In this document: positions 33,797 to 46,064 of the stretch, piece after piece
Numbering within the stretch: position 1 is the first letter of the stretch
How the letters are laid out: each line of letters opens with the position of its first letter
The notes under the pieces: model-generated
What the model saw: only the letters and a program-made list of their open reading frames with translations
Told to the model about the DNA's origin: nothing
The model's database searches: none
Assembly: GCA_034670405.1 (NCBI GenBank)
Contig: JAXDDX010000144.1
Coordinates: 508,501 to 572,500, forward strand
Direction of reading: 5' to 3'
DNA from: Hoplostethus atlanticus
Taxonomy: Eukaryota; Chordata; Actinopteri; Trachichthyiformes; Trachichthyidae
Length of the DNA: 64,000 nucleotides
Made by a program: the position numbers and the translations under genes

Positions 33797-34325
33797 CACA
33801 TCTATACAGTAGTCAGTGCCATTACAGAATTAGAACTCCTGCTATATTAGCAAGATGAATAGAAAGTGGAAGTTTGAACCATGTGACAGCGACAGATCAT
33901 TGCAGCTGTCATTATCAGACTCCAGTTTGTAGCATTTGAATTGATGTCCTCAGGTCAGCTAACGCCTGACTTCTAATCTGTGTTGTGGCCACTCTGCATG
34001 TAAGAATCTTTTCTTCAAATTCAAGCAATTCAAGAAATACACAATCAACTAAACTGTGTTTATTTGACATCATGAAGCACATTATGCTGAGGCATGCTTT
34101 TGAAATCAAATTCAAGAAAAGTTAATCGTATTTAAGACAAACTAGATAATATTTTGATTGGGTTCATTCATGAAAATGTAAACCCTACAGGGGGTGGTCA
34201 GTCATTTTTCATATATGATAGAGCAATTACAAAACCCCCAAATCCTAATGAATTAATACTTTCATTGTTCATTTAACAAAACTGGTTTATTTAACAAAAA
34301 CTTAAATATCCCTGTGTGCAAAAAT
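32572..34325. other. Non-genic DNA
   Basis: No gene recognised. Bases 32795-32837 (cacatgacttaactcaccag, then gaaaccagggaacttg) recur near 62311-62352. AC-rich tracts lie at 33500-33800, the longest at about 33767-33794. Confidence 0.45.
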
Positions 34326-34326
34326 G

Positions 34327-34476
34327 CAGTACTGTGCAATAGTCTGAGGCACATGATGAAATGAAAAGTTTCTAAATATTAAAAAATGTACTGTAAATGT
34401 AATGTAAAACATTAATGCAAATATAAACATTAAGATCAAATTTACATGAAAAAATTAAGACTTTTGCACAGTACTG
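34327..34476. mobile_element. Short Tc1/mariner-type MITE, 150 bp
   Basis: Left end cagtactgtgcaatagtctg and right end agacttttgcacagtactg are inverted matches over about 19 bp with one mismatch. A TA follows the right end; the left has TG, so the duplication may be mutated. The interior is AT-rich without a frame. The terminus type (cagtactgtgcaaaagtct) is widespread in fish. Confidence 0.65.
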
Positions 34477-34870
34477 TATGTGAACTCCTTCAGTCAATAA
34501 CTTGTGGCCCCTCCTTTATCAGTGATGACTTGTCCACTTCTAGTCAGAGTCTCTGTCATGTTAAATGCTCTCCATTTGTATATTATTTGTCTGACTTTTT
34601 TGATCTGACTTTCTAACCTTCCCCAGAGTGATGCACACCCACTCCTCTCTTCCTGAGGTCCTCTGAGGTCTCCTTAGATTGTGACATAGTGATTTTCTTT
34701 CACCTGCATGGGTAACACCAAACTGACCACCAACACAATTTCAGTTAGATCTACTCACAGAACTTAATAAATCACTTCATAAATAATGTTGATCTGCATG
34801 TCGGCACCGTATGTGGCTGTCCGGGTGATTTCTCTCATGGGAAAGTCCTCCACTTAAACCCAAGATCTAC
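34477..34870. other. Non-genic DNA
   Basis: Nothing recognised; possibly older transposon sequence adjoining the MITE. Confidence 0.4.
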
Positions 34871-35270
34871 TAATGCATCAAAATGAAACAAGCCCTGAAG
34901 GGCAATGCACGCTGTGGGGCCCCATGTCAGGAAGACCGAGCTCCACTACCCGAGTGGAGCTCGGCACCAAGGACAGCGCCCATTCCCAAACAGGGAGGCA
35001 ACTGGGCAGTGCGTGTGGGAGGGACGACACCTTTCCTGCCTGCGGTGTTGCAGAGGTGGCGATGACGCAGCTGATGCCCATCAGTAATCAGGGAGCTCCG
35101 TATTTAAGCCCCGTCAGAACCTGTCAGTCACCAGAGAGGAAGGTGGTTGCAAGTGGGCGAGCAGGCGAGCAGGCCAAATCGCTACGGTGCGCTAAGGGGT
35201 ATTGCCCCCCTGAAACCTGACCTGCTGAGGAGTGAAATAATGGACGGGCAATTCTCGAAGATAATGGGAA
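34871..35270. other. GC-rich patch with TATA-like motif, possibly LTR-derived
   Basis: A GC-rich island contains a TATA-like tatttaagccccg at 35101 followed by cctgtcagtcaccagagag, an LTR-promoter style found in fish gypsy elements. Overlapping frames on both strands (up to 115 codons) have no motif. No LTR ends or duplications were found. Confidence 0.25.
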
Positions 35271-35615
35271 TATCCTTGCTGACAAAGCAAGCGTGTGTGT
35301 GTGTGTGTGTGTCACTGTAAGGAACACTTTAAAGTCATTCCACCAAATATTCCTGCAGCACATGAATGCAGCAATCAATATTCTCATTATTCAGCAGACC
35401 ATTGAATGGGGTTTCTCTGGTCATGAAACATGATGGAGTCTTCTACAGCACGCATGATTTTCTAATGTACCAAATAAAGTTCTTAAACCATGAGGAGATT
35501 TCTGGAGGTCGTGGTGGACACGGATTTTACATTACACAAAGTCCAAAAGTCCAAAGTTCTTCATCAACAGAAAATGTTTCTGCTTCAAGTGAGTGTTAAC
35601 ACCTTTTTTGTAATC
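35271..35615. other. Non-genic DNA with a (GT)n tract
   Basis: A GT tract at about 35291-35311; otherwise nothing recognised. Confidence 0.5.
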
Positions 35616-35835
35616 TGGAGAGGAGAAGAGAGGAGAGGAAACAAGGAGAGGAGAGGAGAGAAAACAAGAGCAGAGGAGAGGAGAGGAAAGGAAAAGGGGA
35701 GAGGAGAGGATATGGGGGTAAACAAGAGGAGAGGATGAGAGGAAACAAGAGGAGAGGGGAGGAGTGGGGAGGAGGAGAGGTGAGGACAGCTGAGTAACTC
35801 CTCACAGCAGGAGGAGGAGACAGAGAGAGAGGAGA
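35616..35835. repeat. 220-bp polypurine tract (GAGAGGA-type)
   Basis: The plus strand is almost entirely purine (aggagaggaa, gaggagagg) with only occasional pyrimidines. Such asymmetry can form triplex DNA. The long frames here are low-complexity artefacts. Confidence 0.85.
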
Positions 35836-37325
35836 GAATGAGTTTGACAATCATTTGACATCCAGCCAACTCCATCACCCCCCCCAACACATACACACAC
35901 ACACACACACACAGCTAACGTGCACATAGAAGAACGTGCACACACACACCCATTTTGTTAACAGATTATTTTGTGTTGTTGTGCTTAACTCCATTCTGCT
36001 CCACTCCTCAACTGTTTTCATACTGGGAGACACTTTGGCAAATATCTGACAAACATCAACATTTGGAGGCTGGAAATGGACGATTATCCGAGAGGGCCAG
36101 CGAACACAACATGCTGCTGGACGGTGTCAACCCCTTGGACCGTAAACCCATTGTGAGCACTGAATTGCTCACAATTGGAGGCGACTGAGAACCTCTCTGC
36201 AGGAGGGCTTGGTAGAGCTGGACTCTGGTAGACAGTTGTTTATGTGCTGGGATTGCTGGGAATACTGGGAGCACTGGGCTTTAAAACCAGCTCCTGTATT
36301 GCTCCATACAATGTAGGCATGGTCGGTAGATTCTGATTTCTGAATGGTTTTTTTTCAATGCACAAAGACAGTAGGAGAAGGGCTGAAGACTGGAATATTA
36401 CACTTTATTATTTATTTATTTATTATGTTTTTTTCATTTATTTGCATTAATTCCTGTGTTTCATTGATTAAAGTTTCATGTTTTCAGCGGGATGTGTGTT
36501 GTATTATAAAGCATTAAAACCGTCAAGATCATTGAAAGGCAACTTCTTAACTATTTTGGACCGAGTTTATTTCAGACAGCCAGGAAGCACAACAGCACAA
36601 AGATCTGCTTTAACCCGCCGAATATCAAAATGTCCGTGGATACTTTCGATGACCGGTTCATTATTTCTCCGTGCAGCTATGGGAGGATTAAGGGCACATT
36701 CCTATAATTAACAGCTTGTAACTTCCAATCAATTTGCGAATAGCCTCCATTTTCCCCAACTGATCGTTTAACCCCCATTAGTGTCAGACAAATGACTGTG
36801 GTGCCCCCAAAGTGTGAATGTCTCTGGATGGCTGCAGCAGCAATAATCTGACACTCGTCTTAGTAGGGAAGGTCTTCCTGTATTTCAAGCAGTTATGCTC
36901 AATTCTGAATTGTGGGTCATATCGGATTTTTTTGGGGGGGGGCTATTTTAAAATGCAACCTATATCCAATACCAACGTGCACTGTGAGAAATTTTGAAAT
37001 GATTCACTGAAGATGCTGAAAGACGACGCTTTATGCATTGAATGTCGATGTATTCGGCGACGCCTTCATCATGAGATGATGCAGGCGAGAAAGAACTGTC
37101 ATACTTGTTGTCCACAATATCTCAATAATAACAATAACAATATCTCAAAAGTTTGTGACGTAAACTTGACTGGTAACCATGGCAACGCTGAAAAAAATCG
37201 ATGTGAAAGTTCAAATACAATGCCTGAGAATCAAATTCAGGAAAACATTTCAATGCAACATATCAATTAGCAATTTTCAGATAAGAACGTATAGCAGAAA
37301 GTCAGAAACTTTCTGCAGGATTGTA
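35836..37325. other. Non-genic DNA
   Basis: AC tract at about 35890-35913 and a TTTA run near 36407-36425. Weak frames at 36478 and 37013 have no recognisable content. Confidence 0.45.
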
Positions 37326-37338
37326 GGGAGTAATAATT

Positions 37339-37369
<31 letters not shown>

Positions 37370-37422
37370 TATAATATTATAATTAAATATTAAATAATTA
37401 AATAATAATAATAATTAAAGGT
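37326..37422. repeat. (TAA)n/AT-rich low-complexity tract
   Basis: About 95 bp of taataataat-type repeat and its variants. Confidence 0.85.
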
Positions 37423-39238
37423 GTTATTATTTCAGTAGCATAATTGTTGTGATTGATCATAATATTCTCACACTGATTTCACATGTCTGTTGCAGTCAGT
37501 AAGTGTATGGAAGCAAGTAAGATTGACCTGCAACGACCAATTTATGTGCAGGACTTGGTCCATATTACCAGTGTGGGTCAGAGGAATAGCATAGAGAGCA
37601 TTCCACCAGTCTTTAAAGAGCTATCAGTTTGAAGACCTATTTATTGACTTGTTTTACAAGAATCTCCCTATTGTACGGCTGCCTGCTGCTTTCAGAGCAC
37701 CTTGTTTTTTAGGGTAAGTCAGATCTGTTAGTTTGAGATGAGGACTGGATCGATCTAAGGGCTGGGTCGGTGCATGGCCCACCTTGTAAGGCCCTCACCC
37801 GTGGCCGTGCATCGTGCGGGCCAGTGGAGGGAGTCCTTTTTCGCGGATCTCCCGGAGCTGACGTAGAATTGCATGGAACAGAGGAATATGAGACTTGAGA
37901 GGTGCACAATAAGAGGGAGGCTCCAGCCGTTGGTTAAATACTACTACTCTACTTCGTCTACTACGTCTTTGACAGAGTTGGTGTCAATCAGTAACGGAGG
38001 TGTCCTAAGGTGAGTTCAATGCAAGGCTGGATTACGCACCGGGCAAGTGCCCCGGACCACCGGCTGTCACCATGGGCCCCGAAAGGTTGGGGATACCGTT
38101 TTTTTCCGTTTCTTTTTTGTTTGCGATACTAATTTCAATTGGAAAATGTGCTCAGCCACAATTCCAAATGAAAGGGGCCCAGAAACAATAATCACTAACT
38201 AATAATCAGCATTTAACCTATCTTGAACACGATCAATGTTGTGTTCATTGATAACATTCCAATAGGTTAATCCGCCCATGGCTCAGTGAGGACAGAAATC
38301 GCCTGTGGAGCAAAAGTTTTCTTGACAGTATGACTAGAGATCATGTAAGTGGGGACCCACAATCCCTCTGACTTTTTTTTTTTTTTTTTTTTTAGCATCA
38401 TCATCTCATCTTGTGAAGCAGAATTGGCCAAGAGAAGGTTAGTTCTACCCTACTGATGATGTGTTGTTGCACTAGTAATCCTGCTCAGTATGAGTGCATC
38501 TGCAAGAAATTTGCTTGCCTGAGGAGCTACCATCCAAGAAATCTACGCAAATCAAGTTGTGGCGTAAACAAACTCTTGAAAGGAGGCTGCAACTTTTGAC
38601 CAGCGCTATTAGGCAGCATTCCACTCATTGCGCACGGTTCTCATTGCACATGGCACTCTGAGTCGGTCATTTTGGTGATATTATACGCAAACCTTTAGTG
38701 AATCTGTTGGTCATATGTTTTTCCCAGCCAACAATTAATGTCATGTTTCTCTGGTTAAAAACAAAGTTCTATTTTAGAAGCGGTGAACAAGCACTAAAAC
38801 TTCCTCAAATTCATCCAATTAACTCATTCTGATTGTTTCATCATCGTAATTCATTCATCAAGAAAAACGCGGTTCATATTGAAAATAGTAAATGAGCTGT
38901 ACCGACAAAACTCTTTGCAATGTTTCTTTTTCAACAAACTAGTATATGAGCTATAGCACTTATGGATGGGAATGAGGCAATAAATCTAAAGCCCGTATGT
39001 AAACAATTTGAACAGGGGCCCCTGTATAAAACATGGATACTGCTTTATACAGGCTTCATACAAAGACTGTCAGGGTTGTACTAAAGTAATAAAGTCCTCA
39101 TACACTCTGACATAAGCTGTATACAGATTATCTATTATATCTGTTATGTTGTTATTTGCAGCTCTGTGAACTGTAGTTAACAGAACCAGGGAATGAACTG
39201 TTGCACAAAGCATTTAGTTCCTTTATCACACCACGGTC
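37423..39238. other. Non-genic DNA
   Basis: Bases 38025-38100 (aaggctggattacgcaccgg) look like one end of a decayed hAT-like element, unpaired. A T20 run lies at 38371-38392. No gene recognised. Confidence 0.4.
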
Positions 39239-39390
39239 ACCACACACACACACACGTACACACACACACACACAGCTTCAGAGTTGTGAGAAAGTGAGGT
39301 CTCTCAGGGTCATGTCTCTTCCCTGCTAACTTTGGGGAATGGTGAGCCGTGCCGAGCCGTGCCAAGCCGTGTCATGCCATGCCAGGCTGC
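39239..39390. repeat. (CA)n and (GCCGTGCCGA)n short tandem repeats
   Basis: CA tract at 39240-39273; then a gagccgtgcc tandem at 39341-39385 with four to five imperfect units. Confidence 0.8.
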
Positions 39391-40760
39391 CAGGCGGGCA
39401 CGCAGAGACAGTTGGTCTACACACTGGAAAAAATGAGACGCCTAGGAAGTTCAATTGTTCTATCGGACTCAAAGAACTGCATGTTTGCTGTCTATTTCAT
39501 TAGGTGCTTTAATCGTATCGGTCTGCGGTGGACTGATAGCCGAATAAACTGTGCTGTAACTTATTGGAATGAAGCAGTTTGTTCATTTAAGTTACATCCA
39601 CTTCAGTGCTCAGAGGGAGAACACTGTACTGATAACATGTTATCAGTAACATGTTAGCATGTTAAAGTTTGGGATTTAGCCAAATAAAGGCAAGACCACC
39701 CAGCAACTTTACAGTCGAATGCCGGTGGATATCGCAGTTAATCTGCACATCTTGTCGCGAAACTTGGAAAACTAATAAGTGAATAAAATATTGACTTTAA
39801 ATAACCACATCCTGCTGTTTATCTTACTGTTGACCAAAAAAACAACATTAAGTCAAGTAAGCAAGCATGTTATGTGCACTCAGTCTACGTAGCTAGCATA
39901 AAATTAGCATAAAATATAACTAGAGTCAGTGGAAATGTGCAAATATCAACCAGAATCCACATGAAACAAGGCAGGGAATAGCTTTAATTGTGTCCTACCT
40001 TTTTAGGGGATGTGTATATCCAATAGTATTTATACTCAAACAAAGCAGTTGGGATATTTCCATAGCCGTTGTTAGCATAGCAAAGTTGGATGCAGGCCAG
40101 CTATAACACTGTCACTGAAGTGTTGCCAGATTGGGTTTGCTGAGTAAATTGTGGCAATAAATCAGTCTAATATTATATTATATTACAATTATTAGTGTAT
40201 GTAAGTACTTTTAGCTTGAAAATGGGTAAATTGATACATTAAACAGCTTTTTAAATCAATGATTCAGAGGCGTGGATTTATTTCAGCTCTTAACAAAGGG
40301 GGAATGTTGATATCAAACTGGAGTACAGTGTATCGTCTAATTGACAGCTTCCTATAGATTTTTAATATTGGAATACAATTTATGAGATGTTTCAAGCTAA
40401 ATCTCTGTAAGATGTAAGGGCTATTGAGGGTGAGGGTATTTCAAGATATTTGAGTTGAGATAAATTACCTTCCTGCCCTTTGCTGGTTTAAACCTATTTC
40501 ACTTATTTCATGATGATGACATTTCAAGAAATAATCACAAAAAAGGAACATCTTTGCTTGATTCCACTGTGTGTTATGTAATGAAGCAGAAAAGCCTTAA
40601 ATATTCTTACTAAAAGCATTTACAAAGTTGTGTTGGGTGAATAAGTGTAAAAAAACAAATTGTTTAAACCCTGCTGTTTTTTGCAGTGTACTAAGGCTTT
40701 ATTTATGAAGCAGCTGCCTGGGAACTTCTGTTGGCCAGCTGCGTTTCTTTGGCTCCGTTT
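39391..40760. other. Non-genic AT-rich DNA
   Basis: Nothing recognised. Confidence 0.45.
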
Positions 40761-40766
40761 CACCGC

Positions 40767-40808
<42 letters not shown>

Positions 40809-40885
40809 TAGACAGCCCCTTGCTGGTTCAGCAGTTTAAGTCAGTGAAATGTGGCAGAGTGCAGCAAGATGCGACCCATCATCAA

Positions 40886-40939
<54 letters not shown>

Positions 40940-41036
40940 CTTGACAGTTGTGTGTGTCACTAGGCCAGGAGGAGGGAAGCAGGTGGTAGATAGACTCTGT
41001 CTCTGAGGGGGCCAGATAAACTGAAGGTGTGTGTGT

Positions 41037-41074
<38 letters not shown>

Positions 41075-41315
41075 AGCAGAGTGAAGTGGAGGAGAGGAAG
41101 AGATGTGTTCACAGCCTCCTTTTCCACTCAACTCTGCCCACATGCAGTAGTTTATCTGTGTATGTGTTGTGTTTGTTTGTGCATGAGTGGGTGGGTGGAG
41201 GCAGGGTGGGGTGGGGCAGGGTGGGTGAGGGTAAGGCAGGGTGAGGGAAGGTAGGGCATAGGTGGGGCAGAGTGAGGCAGGGTTGGAAAGTTGAGGCAGG
41301 GTGGGGCAGTGAGGT
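40761..41315. repeat. (CA)n/(GT)n cluster and GGGTGGGGCA minisatellite
   Basis: CA tracts at 40770-40804 and 40889-40937, and a GT tract at 41026-41072 inverted relative to them. At 41188-41312 a G-rich repeat (gggtggggcag variants) follows, with many runs of three to four G on the plus strand. Confidence 0.9.
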
Positions 41316-41808
41316 GAGAAGATAATGGGAAAAGAGGAATGGTATCAGAAATTGTTACAGTATTGTTACATCATCTGCATTCTTGAAAAAAACAATGAAT
41401 ATATCAGAAAGAGAAACAGAATCTACAAAGATAAAATGAAGGCAGAAGAAACAGAATCTAATATATAAAGTGGGTAGAAAAATCCAATAATGGTTTTGGT
41501 TCTGCCATCATCAGTTTGTTATGGGAGGAGTCTGCATACATGTGAGATATATACAGAAAAAAAATAACTCAAACTATATTTAATGTACAAAAACAACAAC
41601 AAACAGATATGTAAGCAATAATGTACAGTGAGCAGGTCACTTCAAAATAAGCCCTGACAAGGTGAATCAAGACCCCGACGTGAAGCAGAGCCTCACTGTA
41701 CTTATCCCACTTACTACATACCAAAGACATTAATCACTTAACATGAAATATTGATATCAGATGATCAGATGAAGTAATGTGCAAGCTTCTGCCAAAAAAT
41801 AGTTAAGC
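41316..41808. other. Non-genic DNA
   Basis: Nothing recognised. Confidence 0.45.
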
Positions 41809-42355
41809 AGGACTATAACCATAGAAACGTCTGTAGCTAGCATCCATAAATACACTGTAGCAGGGCTGTAACCATAGAAGCATCCATGGCTACACTGTAC
41901 ACAGGACTGTAACCATAGAAACGTCTGCAGCTAGAATCCATGAATACACTGTAGCAGGACTGTAACCATAGAAACGTCTGCAGCTAGCATCCATGAATAC
42001 ACTGTAGGAGGACTGTAACCATAGAAACGTCTGCAGCTAGCATCCATGAATACACTGTGGCAGGACTGTAACCTGTAACCATAGAAATATCTGTAGCTAG
42101 CATCCATAAATACACTGTAGCAGGGCTGTAACCTGTAACCATAGAAATGTCTGTAGCTAGCACCCATGGCTACACTGTAGCTGAACTGTAACCATAGAAA
42201 CGTCTGTAGCTAGCATCCATGGATACATTGTAGCAGAACTGTAAACATAGAAGCATCCATGGCTACACTATAGCAGGACTGTAACCATAGAAACATCTGC
42301 AGCTAGCATCCATGGCTACACTGTAGCAGAACTGTAACCATATAAACATCCATGG
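41809..42355. repeat. ~53-bp minisatellite, about 11 units
   Basis: The unit runs aggactgtaaccatagaaac, gtctgcagctagcatccatg, aatacactgtagc. Most units are ~53 bp. Two lack the gtctgcagctag segment (~41 bp), and two have a ctgtaac duplication (~60 bp). Sequence variants are shared between non-adjacent units, suggesting unequal exchange. A 78-codon repeat frame on the minus strand is a by-product. Confidence 0.9.
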
Positions 42356-42424
42356 TGTTTCCTGCGGCCGATCAACCTCAGATCAGTCCTCTATCTAAGA
42401 GGCAGGTCTGAAGCCTGCAGGATA

Positions 42425-42725
42425 ATTCACCCTAATGCCGAATTCAGACTACGAGATTGTAGCCCTGATTTTCAACTCGCAGACAGTTTATAGAGCTCGC
42501 CGACAAAAGCCCCAGATCAGAGGCAAATCTCATCTGGGAATCTAACACGATCGCTATGTGTGAACTGTTCAAAGGTGCGAAACAAGAGACTGCGTCTGCA
42601 GCTGACGCATCGGCGAGAGATATCGAGCAGGCTAAATAAAGTACAAGACAGAAAGTTATGTTGTATGAACAGTACAGCGATCTCATGACTTTGAAAGTCA
42701 TGTAGTCTGTAGGCACCATTACAGG
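42425..42725. mobile_element. Possible TIR element (~295 bp)
   Basis: The left edge (ccgaattcagactacgagat) is weakly mirrored at the right (catgtagtctgtaggcacc). The sequence reads like a common fish MITE, but the TIR match is poor. Confidence 0.3.
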
Positions 42726-43545
42726 ATTCTAAGTGTAGACTGATAAGTGAGAAGATTCACCTAGCCTTCAACTGCCTTCATCCTAAGGCCTGCCCCTCTA
42801 ACTACTTAGCTTTCCCCAATTACCGGCCTATACACTGGGTACTTGCTAAATTCACCTCTTCTCTTTGAAACTGTTGATATAACTGCTAGGTCCATATTTA
42901 AAGGGCTAGTACACTTTAACCCCTTAGGACACGTTTAGAGTTTTAATATCCTACCAAAAGAGGGTGGCTAATGAGAAAGTCAATATCCCAGACAGAGAGA
43001 GTAACTCAACTCAGGCTGTGATTATCTTTCATTATAATGGCCTTCGATGAGGCAGTTGGTGACCCCCGGGGGGGCGGGGATGAGTCTCAGACAAGGCAAC
43101 TCTTTTCTGCCAATTTCAACAGGAGGATTGGGAGGATGTTGCTCTGCCGAATGGTGACAGACTCTTCGGGTAGAGTGACAGCAGGAAGTCTGTTTCAGCT
43201 TGAAGTCCGAACTTCATCTTACAGTTTCGGCTGAATGTTCAAGTCTTTTGGCTATATCAAAGTCTTTTTGATTTTCTTCATTTTGGAGCCTCTTTGTTCT
43301 TCTGTCTTCTTGTGTTCTTCTCTCCTGTGAAATCCTCAATACTTTTCTGCACTCCTCCCTCTCCTATTGTTTGATCATTCTTTCATCCCTCATTGGTTAT
43401 TAATCATTATTTGCCAAATACTTCACTTAACTTAACGTAAACATTAGCCTTAGGGAAACACTTTGACCTCTTTTTATATGCATTCTGATCATTTTATATT
43501 ATTTCTATTCTCCATTTTCAAAAACATTCTCATTCTGTATTTCTT
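42726..43545. other. Non-genic DNA, probably LINE 3' UTR at its end
   Basis: From about 43240 it is pyrimidine-rich and leads directly into the LINE tail at 43550, so part of it may be LINE 3' sequence. Confidence 0.35.
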
Positions 43546-43549
43546 TATT

Positions 43550-43636
43550 ATTACTTATTTATGTATTTATTCTCTATGTAAAGCACTTTCAATGGCCTTG
43601 TGTATGAAATGTGCTATATAAATAAATCTGCCTTGC
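43550..43636 (+). mobile_element. L2-type LINE 3' tail
   Basis: Reads tctatgtaaagcactttcaa, ... atgaaatgtgctatataaat, aaatctgccttgcct. This is the characteristic 3' end of teleost L2-clade LINEs. Confidence 0.65.
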
Positions 43637-44139
43637 CTAAGTAAGTACAAGTCCCTCAAATTAGATCATCGTACAATTATCATCATACAATCACCCAGTA
43701 AATCATAACATATAATCACAGAGTAAATCATTACATATAAACAAATAAGAACTCACTCCATGTTCCTTTCAACACGTTTTCATCAAATACTGTGATATAT
43801 ATTCAATACTAATCATCACTCACTGGTGTGATTAAAAGTCAAGACTTTATTAACTCATCATCATATCCATCATTAAATCTCTATTTCTATCGCTGGGTAA
43901 TCTTCCTCTGAGTCCTCTGTCTGGTTGTGCTCCAGAACAGAAGCAGATGATGCAGTGCAGTTCATTTATTTTGGGTTTCTTGCAGATGCTTTACACAGGT
44001 TAATCCACAATCCACAATGTCAATGTCATACATCAACATACAGTTGAACAATGTAGGTTATTATTCTGTACTGGGTATTTTAGCTTCGAATGGATGTTCA
44101 ACGTTTGACAGGTTGAGGATTTAAAAAAAAAAAATGAAA
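43637..44139. other. Non-genic DNA
   Basis: Nothing recognised. Confidence 0.4.
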
Positions 44140-44442
44140 CCACCAGCTTACGCAGAATTCTGCTGCAAGAGCCAAATGTGGAGCCAATATCACCAAATTT
44201 TACCCTCCCTGCACTCGCTGCCTGTTATTTTTAGAATTGATTTTAATATTTTACTGATTACTTACTACTGAGCATCTAAGGCTAGCTAAATCTCTTCCTA
44301 AAATCTACTGTTATAAATGTGCTTTCTGCAGCAATTCTTAGTCTTAATTCTTTGTTCTCATTCATTGACTAATAAATGAGTGTATGTTAAATAAATATAA
44401 ATAATGAGTGAATAAAATAAATAAGTGTCAATACAAATAAAG

Positions 44443-44476
<34 letters not shown>
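44140..44476 (+). mobile_element. Decayed L2 LINE, 3' part of ORF2 plus tail
   Basis: Fragments of two frames give QNSAAR, then LPSLHSLPVIFRIDFNILLI. This is the conserved 'NSAARLL...LHWLPV.FRIDFKILL' block near the end of L2 reverse transcriptases. Stops and a frame change show decay. The copy ends in aataaagtttattatt(att)n at 44440-44476. Confidence 0.65.
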
Positions 44477-44612
44477 GTGACAATAACAGCTGTGTCTCGT
44501 TCAGCTAATGAGAGACAGACCCAGATTTAGAGCTGTTACTATTGTTATTGTTGTTTTTTTTATTGACGATGATTATTATTGTAGTTAACACCTATCTAAT
44601 GAACAGCTGTTG

Positions 44613-44647
<35 letters not shown>

Positions 44648-45116
44648 TGTGTGTGCGTCCTTCAGTCCTATCTGTCTATATGTGTCGAATCAGACGGGAT
44701 ATACAGTAGGAATCTGAACACTAGGGAGGAGTTGTGTGGGTCAGCGAGTCTGTCAGAACGACGCCTTGTCTCTGCTTTTATTATTCCGCCTTGTTTATGA
44801 TGGGGTTTTTTTTTATCATATGTCACACTTTCCTAATGAACAGCTGCTTTAGGATCACTGAACACACGCAACTAGACTAGACACACACACACACACACAG
44901 GTAGGCAGTTTGTTCTTCCTTTCACTCTTTTCTTGTTTCCTGTTTGTCTGGTTGTTCTTTTCTTCCTTTAATGAGCCAGAGACTGGAATGTAACATTGCT
45001 GTTGTTATTTAGTATTTAGTTTGTGTTGTTACTTCAGCTCACACATTTCGACTGAACAGCTGCTCCACGTCTGTGTCTGGTTACACACACACACACACAC
45101 ACACGTATCTACTCTA
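44477..45116. repeat. Non-genic DNA with (GT)n and (AC)n microsatellites
   Basis: GT tract at 44613-44648, AC tracts at 44880-44900 and 45083-45104. Nothing else recognised. Confidence 0.7.
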
Positions 45117-46064
45117 TGGCCGTGGTTACACCTGTCTTTTCAATGCGATCTCGGTCATCCGATCACGCCAGGCTGCATGAAGTGACAGGTGTAGACGCAC
45201 AGAGGTCGCTTTGTGCTCGCATTGTGTTCGGATCAGCCAGGCCACCTCGCGAGGTGGACGAGCTCGCTTTGTGTTCGGAACTCTGAATAGTCTAGACGCA
45301 ATCAGGCATCTCAAAACGCATACAGCGGGGACACGTCATCAAATCACCCCCATTTCCCTCCAGTTCTGCCGCGAATCTCGGAGCCGCTCTCCCTTGGGAA
45401 TGCTTATGTATCTACCGAGTAAGGAGTGCAGGGCATCCGACACCTCATGGACAATGATGCTTTACTCAATCCAAACAAATGGCCAATAGCACGATAGCAT
45501 GAACCAGTGGCAATCCACCAGAGCGCAACAGCCACGCGCTTACGCACAGACACAGGGGCGCGGAGGTGAGTGTGCTGGCGACACAGACGGGCTGTAGCTG
45601 TTTGCAGATGTGATCAAACGTATGCTTTCACATACGAAAGTTCAGCAACCAGTCTGTATCAGTAAATGTTTGAAGGACGATGTTTTCCCACCAGTGCTGG
45701 CTGCGTTCTCGGACCCACATGCTTCTCTCCACAGATGTTGTTGCACCAAGAACCACAATGAATGAGCACATTGCGCGCCGCTGCTGTTGTCTCCTCAATA
45801 GCAAACGCCTTGTACGGACCCTACCGCGACTACACACAATTCTTAACATAAAGTAAAGGAGCATAATCTCCCGCACACCCAGCACCATTTTCAGGGATTG
45901 TTGTTATGGTTATTTAAATACTGCGCGGGAACTGGAAATCCGAACACATATCTGGCCAAAGAGCTCGCATTTAACTGTCAAGTGTAGAAGCACCACTTGT
46001 GTGTTCCGATTAGCAGATTCCGATTACCGAGATCGCATGAAACGACAGGTGTAACCACGGCCAT
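45117..46064 (-). mobile_element. PIF/Harbinger-like element with transposase fragment
   Basis: Imperfect ~48-bp TIRs: the left end is atggccgtggttacacctgt, followed by gatctcggtcatccgat-type sequence, and the right end is its inverse. On the minus strand at 45888-45628 an 86-codon frame contains SMWVRERSQHWWENIVLQTF, then DWLLNFRM. This matches the N-terminal region of HARBI1-like transposases, before the catalytic domain. It stops just after NFRM, so the DDE part is deleted. The expected 3-bp TWA duplication is not clean (TAT against ATT). Non-autonomous. Confidence 0.6.

Noticed and set aside
34873-35220. 115-codon frame with overlapping frames on both strands
   Set aside because: No domain, no codon pattern, and the region resembles LTR promoter sequence.
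41931-42167. Repeat protein (MDASYRYFYGY type) on the minus strand
   Set aside because: It is a by-product of the minisatellite; the frame is not kept across all units.
41809-42355. CRISPR-like array
   Set aside because: Units are contiguous with no unique spacers, unit length varies, and the genome is eukaryotic.
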